Source: Zygnema cylindricum (Eukaryota > Streptophyta > Zygnematophyceae > Zygnematales > Zygnemataceae). Taken from it: DNA of 64,000 bases. Location of the stretch: positions 1 through 64,000 of the forward strand of contig JBBHKE010000712.1 of NCBI GenBank assembly GCA_037447655.1, read 5' to 3'. The translations under genes and the position numbers were made by a program. A model generated the notes under the pieces. It was not told the origin of the DNA, did not search any database, and worked only from the letters and a program-made list of their open reading frames with translations. Positions 56,936 through 64,000 of this stretch are shown piece after piece; position 1 is the first letter of the stretch, and the number at the start of each line of letters is the position of its first letter.

Positions 56936-59900
56936 ATGGAGGTCTCAGAGTTTCAGGTTATGGGCCCACCCTCTAGGGTGCCAATATTTAATGGAACTGG
57001 CTTCATATACTGGGAAAGTATGATGATAGGAGCTCTATGCGAAAAAAGGTTTTGGGGGATAGTGAGTGGACGATTGGGGCGTCCATCAAGTCTTGGAATT
57101 CCTCCAGGGTTTAAAGGAAGCAGATTCACCAGGAAAGAGGATTCACCTTCAACGGAGGAAACAAAGGAAGGAGAGGTGGTGGACAAAGGAAAGGAGAAGG
57201 AGGCGACCACACCAATAGCAACTGGTTTAGCATTCATGTCACCTATTCCGAGGAACGAGGAGAATGATACTGAAACCTGGGACTTCAACAATATGGCGGC
57301 AAAGCACTTCATCCTACGCCATCTCACTCAAGAACTTGCATGTCCTCATTTGCAGGTAGAGAGGGCATCCGATCTTTGGATGGCTCTCATAGAGATGTAC
57401 CGAAGTGGTACGATTCAGCAACAACAGTTGGCTGATCAGAAAGTTAAGGAGTATGTATACAAAGGGGGAAATATGTTGGATTTTTGCAATGAGCTTGCTA
57501 CACTCTTCATGGAGCTAGAGAGTGCGGGTAAAGTTTTTAGTGAAAAAGAAAAAGTTAACTGTTTACTAATGAAGTTACCTGATGAGTTCGAGAACATAGT
57601 CAACCGTGTGCAGGACTTGCCGGACTCAAGGTGGATATGGAACTCAGTGGTAGGGATGATTCTCGTTCGAGAGAATACGATTGAGATCCGAAGGGGAGGA
57701 AAGAGTGGCCAAGCCTTGGCAACAGCGACCGATTGGAGGAACAAGGATTCCCGGAAACCAGTCAGAAACTATGGGGGTAGGGAGCGGGAAAAACAGGTTG
57801 GCGAGTTCGAACCAAGGGCTCCCAAAGGTTTATGTCATTTTTGTAAGAAACCTGGGCACTATATGGCAGAGTGCACCAAGCTAACCGAGCTTCGGTTAAA
57901 GGAGGGGCAGACCGGTGGTACCCCGAGAGGAAAGAAAAAGGCCCTTGTCACACAGGTACTTGAGGCGGAATCCGAGGACGAGGACGATGAGCTCCTTTTG
58001 GATGAGGAGTTGGAGGCGAAAACTGAGGTTGAAATTCCACGAAGGCAGAAATGTGCTTACGGTGGATTGAAAGGTGAAGCAGGCTGGATTATAGATTCAG
58101 GTGCCTCAATGCACATGTGTAAGGATAGACACCTGTTCACTAAGATAAGAAAGATTCCCACCGTAGAGATAGAGTACGGGGATGGGAGGATAGTCACCAC
58201 TACTCTTGTAGGATCGGTAGATCTGAAAGTGTTAGTAGAAGGAAAGACATCCATATTAACATTCTCCGATGTATTGTTTATTCCGGAGCTGAACAAAAAC
58301 CTTATCTCTACATCAGTATTAGATGATAAGGGTTTTTTCACTAGCACTAGGGAAGGAGTCTTTACTGCTAGTTTTGAGGAGGATGTCTATTTCATTGCTG
58401 AGAAAGGTAGCCATGGGATGTTTAGGCTGATCTTAAGTAATGAAACGAAGAAACTTTATTATGCTGGTGTTCATGATATTATGATGTGGCATAAGAGGCT
58501 TGGGCATGTGAATCTAGATAAGTTAAGAGAGATGAAAAAGATGGGAGTGGTGGAAGGGATTCAGTTCAGTGAGAGTGATGATATAAGTGATTGTAGTGGG
58601 TGTGCTCAAGGTAAAGCACACAGATTACCCTTTCCAAAAACAGCCACCTACAAGGGAGAAAAACTTCTAGATCTAGTACACACAGATATTTGGGGACCGG
58701 CTAGAGTGCCCTCACCGGGGGGGAAGAGATTTATGATGACTATAACTGATGATTGGTCTCGGTATTCCCGAGTATATTTTTTGAAAAACAAGTCAGAAGC
58801 TGAGGACTGTTTTAGACAATATAAAGCATGGAGCGAAAAACTCCATGAAACTCCAATCAAGAGAGTAAGGAGTGACAATGGTGGAGAGTATACTTCTAAC
58901 CAGTTTGAGGATTTTTTGAGGGAAGATGGGGTTCAACACCAAAAGACAGTGCCAGAAAATCCTGAACAGAATGGGGTAGCTGAAAGGTTAAATAGAACAC
59001 TAAGTGATAGTGCTAGAAGTATGTTGTCGGATAAGAAGATAGGAAAAAGGTTTTGGGCAGAAGCAATGAACTGTGCTAATTACCTCAAAAATAGAGTTCT
59101 TACTTCAGCTATAAAAGATCAAACACCTTATGAGAGATGGACAGGCCGGAAACCAGACTTATCTCATTTAAAGGTTTTCGGCAGTCAAGTATTCAGTCTA
59201 GATACTGATCGGTCCAATTGGAAGCTAGATCCTAAAGGAAAACCGGGATACTTATTAGGATATGATGAGGATGTTAAAGGATATAGAGTTTATGATCTAA
59301 AAAGAGAAGATATAATCTTAGTAAAGCATCTAGTAGTTATGGATGAAGGAAAGTCTGTGGATCCCTTCAAATATACAAAGTCAGTAAAAATCAGATTTGA
59401 GTCAGAAAATTCTGATGACTTTGAGCTTCCTAACTATCCAGGTTTTAGAGACGATGACATTCTTGCAGGAACAAATCAGACCGAAAAGGACTCGGCTGTG
59501 GAAACTCCAGTGACAACTCTACTCGAAGCGGAAGACGTGGTGGAAATTGATTCGGAATCAAGGGATAGGGGAGAAGCCGAGTTTGTTCGAAGGAATCCAC
59601 GAGAACCATCTATTCCGGCCTCAGATTTTGAGGGAGGGAGGAGAAGTAGCAAAAGACTGCAAGAAAAACAGGTTAATAACAAGGTAACTAAACTATCTCA
59701 TCAAGATGAACCTCAAACTTATCGAGAGGCGATGACTTGTCCAGAAAGAAACCGGTGGAAGACAGCCATCAATGAGGAGATGGCTTCAATCATGGCAGCC
59801 GATACTTGGGAGCTGGTGGACTGTCCACCTAACCGAAAACCAATCGGTTGTAAGTGGGTTTTCAAACTGAAACTGAACCCAGATAACACAATCGAGCGCT

Positions 59901-61294
59901 ACAAGGCCAGATTAGTGGCAAAGGGATTTACACAAAAGGAAGGAATTGACTACGAGGAAACCTTTGCCCCGGTGGTCAGATTTCCCTCGGTCCGCATACT
60001 TCTCAGTTTAGCAGCGGCGGAAGACATGGAAGTGCACCAGATGGACATCAAAACAGCCTTTTTGCATGGAGAATTAGAAGAGGAGATCTTCATGCGACAA
60101 CCCGAAGGGTTTGTGGAAGAAGGAGAGGAGAGTAAGGTATGCCGGCTGATTAAATCTCTTTATGGTTTGAAACAGGCGCCCCGACAGTGGAATAAGAAGC
60201 TTGATGAGTTTCTTACCGGTCTAGGATATATTCGGATCAGCTCAGATCACTCAATCTATGTTTTCGAAGATGAGGAAGGTTTTATATTTATTGCAATTTA
60301 TGTTGATGATTTGCTTGTTTTAAGTAAATCAATGGAAAAAATTAATAAACTGAAAACCGATCTTAAGGGGAGATTTGAAATGAAGGATATGGGGGAAGCA
60401 AAATATATTTTGGGAATTCAAGTAGAGAGAGACCGAAAAAGAAAAATTATAAGATTGACTCAAAAGGAAGCAATAGGAAACATGCTTGAAAAATTTCAAA
60501 TGGATAAAGCTAATAGTTGCACAACTCCAATGGAATTGAAGAAGGGAAGTGAGGGGAGTGAGGAAGAAGGAGTCATAGTCTTAGACGAGGAATTATCTCC
60601 TGAAGAACAGAAGTTCATGCAGACTATTCCTTACAGGCAAGTAGTGGGAAGTCTAATCTATTTTATGAATTGTACCCGGCCGGATTTAGCTGCAGCTGTA
60701 GGAGTGCTGAGTAGAAGTCTAAATGCCCCCACTAAGAAGGATTGGGAGGCAGCTAAGAGAGTCCTTAGATACTTGGTAGGAACTAGAGATCTATGGTTGC
60801 ATTTGGGTGGGGAGAATACTGACATCACTACTTGGAGTGATGCCAGTTATGGTGATGCTCCGATGAGGAGATGTACTTCTGGATATGTATTATATGTGGG
60901 TGATGGGGCTTGCTGTTGGAGTAGCAAACAGCAAAATGTTATTGCTCAGTCCACCATGGAGGCTGAGTATATGGCCTCTTGCTCTGCTGTAAAAGAATTG
61001 ATGTGGGTCAAGTCTTTGCTTGGTGAGCTTGGTCACCTTAAGAGTGGTGTGCAGAAAATATTTTGTGATAATCAGGCAGCAATCGCTATTTCTGCCAATC
61101 CTAAACACCATTTTAAAGCCAAACACATGGACATCAGACTCAGCTTTGTTAGAGAGAAAGTAGAAAACAAAATAATCAGTTTAGAGTACAGACCAGATAG
61201 TGAGATGGTAGCAGATATGATGACCAAACCTGTGCCTTCCCCTAAGCTAATTTTTTGCAGGGAGAAGTGTGGTCTGAAATTAAAGATTGACTAG
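56936..61294 (+). CDS. A6 gag-pol polyprotein (copia), intact
   Basis: 1452 codons, start in the LTR (MEVSEFQVMGPP; the primer site encodes QVMGPP). Order: gag 1-295; zinc knuckle CHFCKKPGHYMAEC (C300, C303, H308, C313); protease DSGAS at 387-391; pre-integrase HHCC zinc motif (H519, H524, C553, C556); integrase DD35E (D584, D647, E683); RT with MDIKTAFLHGELEEEIFM and YVDD at 1122-1125; RNase H with D1302, E1341, D1377, D1426. The order protease-integrase-RT is Ty1/copia. No envelope frame is present. It would make particles, copy the RNA from a tRNA primer and integrate the cDNA. No frameshift separates gag from pol, so the gag:pol ratio must be set some other way. Every catalytic residue I checked is present, so it may be active and could supply enzymes to the B elements. 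Confidence 0.95.
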   Translation: MEVSEFQVMGPPSRVPIFNGTGFIYWESMMIGALCEKRFWGIVSGRLGRPSSLGIPPGFKGSRFTRKEDSPSTEETKEGEVVDKGKEKEATTPIATGLAFMSPIPRNEENDTETWDFNNMAAKHFILRHLTQELACPHLQVERASDLWMALIEMYRSGTIQQQQLADQKVKEYVYKGGNMLDFCNELATLFMELESAGKVFSEKEKVNCLLMKLPDEFENIVNRVQDLPDSRWIWNSVVGMILVRENTIEIRRGGKSGQALATATDWRNKDSRKPVRNYGGREREKQVGEFEPRAPKGLCHFCKKPGHYMAECTKLTELRLKEGQTGGTPRGKKKALVTQVLEAESEDEDDELLLDEELEAKTEVEIPRRQKCAYGGLKGEAGWIIDSGASMHMCKDRHLFTKIRKIPTVEIEYGDGRIVTTTLVGSVDLKVLVEGKTSILTFSDVLFIPELNKNLISTSVLDDKGFFTSTREGVFTASFEEDVYFIAEKGSHGMFRLILSNETKKLYYAGVHDIMMWHKRLGHVNLDKLREMKKMGVVEGIQFSESDDISDCSGCAQGKAHRLPFPKTATYKGEKLLDLVHTDIWGPARVPSPGGKRFMMTITDDWSRYSRVYFLKNKSEAEDCFRQYKAWSEKLHETPIKRVRSDNGGEYTSNQFEDFLREDGVQHQKTVPENPEQNGVAERLNRTLSDSARSMLSDKKIGKRFWAEAMNCANYLKNRVLTSAIKDQTPYERWTGRKPDLSHLKVFGSQVFSLDTDRSNWKLDPKGKPGYLLGYDEDVKGYRVYDLKREDIILVKHLVVMDEGKSVDPFKYTKSVKIRFESENSDDFELPNYPGFRDDDILAGTNQTEKDSAVETPVTTLLEAEDVVEIDSESRDRGEAEFVRRNPREPSIPASDFEGGRRSSKRLQEKQVNNKVTKLSHQDEPQTYREAMTCPERNRWKTAINEEMASIMAADTWELVDCPPNRKPIGCKWVFKLKLNPDNTIERYKARLVAKGFTQKEGIDYEETFAPVVRFPSVRILLSLAAAEDMEVHQMDIKTAFLHGELEEEIFMRQPEGFVEEGEESKVCRLIKSLYGLKQAPRQWNKKLDEFLTGLGYIRISSDHSIYVFEDEEGFIFIAIYVDDLLVLSKSMEKINKLKTDLKGRFEMKDMGEAKYILGIQVERDRKRKIIRLTQKEAIGNMLEKFQMDKANSCTTPMELKKGSEGSEEEGVIVLDEELSPEEQKFMQTIPYRQVVGSLIYFMNCTRPDLAAAVGVLSRSLNAPTKKDWEAAKRVLRYLVGTRDLWLHLGGENTDITTWSDASYGDAPMRRCTSGYVLYVGDGACCWSSKQQNVIAQSTMEAEYMASCSAVKELMWVKSLLGELGHLKSGVQKIFCDNQAAIAISANPKHHFKAKHMDIRLSFVREKVENKIISLEYRPDSEMVADMMTKPVPSPKLIFCREKCGLKLKID
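56956..56970 (+). promoter_or_regulatory. Primer-binding site of A6
   Basis: GGTTATGGGCCCACC, exact complement of GGTGGGCCCATAACC, the anticodon arm of plant initiator tRNA-Met. It begins at the first base after the LTR and implies a primer whose 3' end lies just after the anticodon loop, i.e. a cleaved half-tRNA. Confidence 0.9.
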
Positions 61295-61307
61295 AAAATA
61301 AGGGGAG

Positions 61308-62358
61308 TGTAGAAACTAATGGTTTTATTAGTATTTTCTAGGTCTGAAAAGAAATATAGAAGTCGAGGCAGTCTATCTCTAACTTCTCTCTCCAACTCTC
61401 AAACTTGTCGCAGTCACTGAGAAATTGGAGAGGAAGCTAGAGCCATGGCTACCTTGGCTATCCTGAGGTTTACGGGAATTTTATATTAGGGTTTCTATAT
61501 ATTTAATTAAAATGTATGTGCCGGCGGCAGGATTTGATCCTTGTACCTGCCGGCCGGCAGACACAATGTAGCCGGTAGCCTTAGCCGTTTCATCTAGCGG
61601 TAGTGTTACCTAGCATATAGTTTGATAATAATTTAAATATGTATACGTGCGATAAACCATCTAACTAGAATTAATTACGGGATACATAGATCCAGTAATA
61701 TGTAATGTACGACTTACGGTACGGACATAAATCAGTACCGCGCATTTGTTTCGTAAATGAAACAAATACCGCGCATGTATTTATTACGGCTACGATTGAA
61801 GCCGAATTTAATCGGACGGCCGGGATTAGCGCCGAGATCGCGGAGGAAGATTTCGGCGGTTTGTGGCCATCGCCACATCGGATGACGCGTGGCAAAATTC
61901 CGTTGGATTGTGGAAACTCCGGAGATTATGGCACCGAATCCGGATTTGACATGTGTCGACATTTTGGCCTTGTCGTACAATGTCCGTACATAAAGTACAC
62001 CGGCAGCTGTACTTTTGCGTACGGAACTCAATTCTGATTGGTTCCGTACATCAGTAGATAGAGTCTGTGAGAGAGATAGGACTTAGAAAAATTAGAAGAT
62101 AGGACCCTCTCTCCCAGAGAGCTTCTGTACAAAAGGTCAACTTTGACCCTCCATAACTTACTGCTCAGGGGAGCAAATTCAGAGATTCTTTTTGCTATCG
62201 ACTCAGGGGAGTCTTGTCTTCACAGGGGTGAAGTTGGTCAGAGTTTTTGTCTGCCAGGGTGGCAGTTATTTTTGCTTAAACACAAAGGGGTCAGGATTAT
62301 CCTAGAGGCTTCTTGGAAGCTGTCCACTCTGAGGACTTATGGAGGTCTCAGAGTTTCA
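61308..62358 (+). repeat. 3' LTR of A6
   Basis: 1051 bp. Same modules as the 5' LTR, with hairpin row at about 62135-62233. It differs from the 5' LTR by many substitutions and small indels around 61470-61660, far fewer elsewhere. Confidence 0.93.
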
Positions 62359-64000
62359 GAAGCTTCGATACCCTTCATTCATTTAAGTCACGAACCGATG
62401 TAGGTTCGCGCATACATGTAGTTAGGGAGAGTTTTTACCCTCGAACGGTGGATGTTGTTAGGCGCACGGCAGACGATGTTGGCCACTTATTGGCCAACAT
62501 CTTAAGTAGTTTCGTTCATGTAAAGTAGGCTAGACTTAGGCTAGTTTCGCTCTTGGCGTAGCTTAGCTTCTACTTAGGCTAATTCTCAGACTTAGAGAAG
62601 CTTTAGGAAAAGAATTTTCTCTTGGTGGCTGAGCTTCTCTCTTCCTCACCCTAACCTATTACCCACGTGTCTTTCTTTTCCTTGCTAGCTAGCTGTAGAG
62701 GCTAGATAGAGTAAGACTATTCACCTTGTTTTCTGCCCACATTTTTAATCCACACGGCCTAAGGCAACGTCTGGAAGGTTTCCCTCCAAGCTTTGTCATT
62801 TGGTGGAAGTGTGAGATTGGTGATTGTGGGGGAGAAAATTTGGACCTTGCTCTGCCTTCCTCGGGAAGCTTAATGGTTTGGTTGTGTGTGTGTGTCTTGC
62901 TTGTGTTTCCGTCGATTGTGAAAGAGTGTATTTTTGGCCGAATTCGGATTTTTCTTTATTTCGGTTGGAATATTTCTTGCTTTGCTGTCACGACGAGATA
63001 ACTCTTGTAGTGAATGTGATAAAGACCAGAGAGCCTAGTGGCTACCTCATGGCTTTGCATTCTTTTCCAAAAGAACATTTTCAAAAGTCTTTATTTAAAA
63101 AAAAAAAAAAAACAAATTATATTTTATAAAAAAAAAAAACATTTTGTTTTTGTTTACTTTTTTCTTGCTTTCAATCCTTGTCTTCAATCTTGCTGCCACT
63201 CTATTTCTGGTCTGCAGATTTAGGTCTAAATTGGTGTCAGAATTTAGGGTTAATCTGCCAAATTAGGGTTAATCGGCAGAGTTAGGGTTTAGCTGCAGAT
63301 TTAAGATTTAGGCTGCAGATTTAGGATTTTTACAGATTAAGGGTTTATTTTTTGTGATTCTTAACCCTAGGTCAGCATCGTATTATTTCATGGTCACACA
63401 TTCTTGGTTTTCGCAGCGAGGAATTAGGGTTTGGGAAACCAGTTGCCTAATTCTACCGTACTTTGTGTTTTATCTTGATTTTTTTCCCAGTATTTCTTGT
63501 CTTTCTTTCCTTCGTTGCAACTTCATTTGATATCTAGTTGATGTTTGTTTTGTGTTGGATTTGATATTTTTATTCCTTTCCTTCTACTAAATTTAATCAT
63601 TCAGAAAACGTATAAAAACAAAATATATATTTAATATATTAGTGTTGCACGAATTATAACCTAAAATTACCACTGCTTTTTGATTGGGTATAGCGTGGCA
63701 TAGCTCAGACACGTATACCCTAACAGGATACTCATTGCTTTGGTGTGGACTTCTGATTTAGGGCATGATAATTCGGAACCAGAGCGGATTCCATTCTTGA
63801 TGACTCTGCAAAATCCGACTTGATCCAAACAAGTCCGGTTCACTTTTAGTACTCGCCAGAGTATTCAAGGTGTTTGTAAGTATCCGAAAGCCTTGCGGGT
63901 GCAGGATCGTCATGTTATAGTGTGGACACTTGTGTAGGAGATTAGTGTGGATTGGTTCTAGTACGAACCTTTCTGATTGAGCATTTGTATTTTTCCTGCT
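62359..64000. other. Gene-free right flank with telo-box-like repeats
   Basis: No gene recognised. Positions 62476-62500 form a perfect hairpin (ATGTTGGCCA, loop CTTAT, TGGCCAACAT). A-runs lie at 63099-63113 and 63129-63140. Positions 63216-63345 repeat CTGCAGATTTAGG and TTAGGGTTAATC phrases, resembling telo-box words (AAACCCTAA) of plant promoters. TGGTGTCAGAA at 63232-63242 resembles an initiator tRNA-Met primer site and could mark an LTR end, but no matching LTR pair is in the window. Confidence 0.35.

Larger units (their letters stand above)
55908..56955 (+). repeat. 5' LTR of A6
   Basis: 1048 bp. Hairpin GAGGCAGTCTATCTC-like and long stem near 55965-56040, AGCCATGGCT at 56040-56049, antisense tRNA-like module near 56115-56205, GTAC hairpin near 56580-56620, TATA-position word TGTACAAAAGG (56723-56733), then the hairpin row 56732-56830. 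The G-box site reads GACGCGTGG (near 56483). Confidence 0.93.
55908..62358 (+). mobile_element. Copia retrotransposon A6, intact coding capacity
   Basis: 6451 bp. LTRs 55908-56955 and 61308-62358 (both TGTAGAAACTAATGG to GAGTTTCA), primer site 56956-56970, polypurine tract GAAAATAAGGGGAG (61294-61307). The gag-pol frame is uninterrupted. Flanking pentamers are CACTC and GAAGC, so no target duplication, and the right flank does not continue the B2 LTR. The LTRs differ at many positions, especially around the tRNA-like module. Full coding potential but a recombinant context. Confidence 0.95.

Noticed and set aside
61705-62037. Conserved 110-codon frame in A6-type LTRs (also at 56302, and on the minus strand)
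   Set aside because: It repeats only because the LTR repeats. The frame spans the G-box and GTAC hairpin and is changed or broken in other family A LTRs, so it is not a gene.
55908-62358. An envelope gene or retrovirus-like element
   Set aside because: Nothing coding lies between RNase H and the polypurine tract (the stop at 61292-61294 touches it). This is a plain copia element.
63099-63140. Poly(A) tails of a retroposed gene or SINE
   Set aside because: Two A-runs are present, but no target duplication, no Pol III boxes and no coding remnant could be found nearby.
63240-63330. Interstitial telomere repeat
   Set aside because: The TTAGGGTT words are not in tandem and the TTTAGGG unit is not kept. 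At most they are telo-boxes.

Overview
This window looks like nuclear DNA from a land plant and is made almost entirely of nested transposable elements. I see no intact host gene. The plant assignment rests on four things: plant-like Ty1/copia polyproteins, a miniature LTR element with the usual plant tRNA-iMet primer site, primer sites that match the anticodon arm of a plant-type initiator tRNA, and G-box (CACGTG) motifs in the LTRs. A degenerate RT remnant of a type I associate with non-seed plants is a weak hint towards a fern, lycophyte or bryophyte. The species cannot be told from the sequence.

Layout. 1-1860 holds a low-copy repeat (R1), a cluster of CGATATATCG palindromes and unassigned DNA. 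1863-9102 is a minus-strand copia remnant (E) with a complete minus-strand copia of another lineage (D, 2344-8314, 5-bp duplication CAAAA) inside its LTR. 9103-13131 has unassigned DNA and an unrecognised 496-codon ORF (X, 10753-13131), broken by an in-frame TGA and by a solo LTR (11063-11945, duplication CGGAG). 13236-20445 is a roughly 305-bp tandem repeat into which decayed copia A1 (13597-20092) inserted. 20446-26733 holds DNA-transposon-like material: a 1-kb element with very long terminal inverted repeats, a second R1 copy hit by a 966-bp hAT-like element, a palindromic MITE, and a dead non-LTR-type RT. 26734-29776 is truncated copia A2. 29777-38100 is minus-strand copia A4, whose LTR was hit by B1 (30319-33663), a gag-only element fused to a tiny TRIM. 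38615-51116 is minus-strand copia F, carrying A3 (39035-45532) in its 3' LTR and a solo LTR (47487-48372) in its RT. B2 (51117-55907), a second gag-only element, inserted in F gag. It contains a solo LTR (52429-53476) and is cut by A6 (55908-62358), whose 1452-codon gag-pol is fully open with all catalytic residues. 62359-64000 is non-coding.

The most interesting content is the shared design of these elements. In families A, B, C, D, E and F the gag AUG lies exactly 20 nt inside the 3' end of the LTR. In A, B and D, where the adjacent internal DNA survives, the next bases are a primer-binding site complementary to the internal anticodon arm of initiator tRNA-Met (the half-tRNA mode known from Drosophila copia), and that site is translated as part of gag. 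LTRs of A, B, C, E and F also carry an antisense tRNA-like module, a G-box, a GTAC hairpin, a TATA-like box and a row of short AGGG-loop hairpins whose stems co-vary between families. B elements keep gag plus a degenerate RNase H tail and no protease, integrase or RT, so an autonomous relative such as A6 could supply these in trans (inference). The TRIM fused to B1 has a complete tRNA cloverleaf inside its own LTR.
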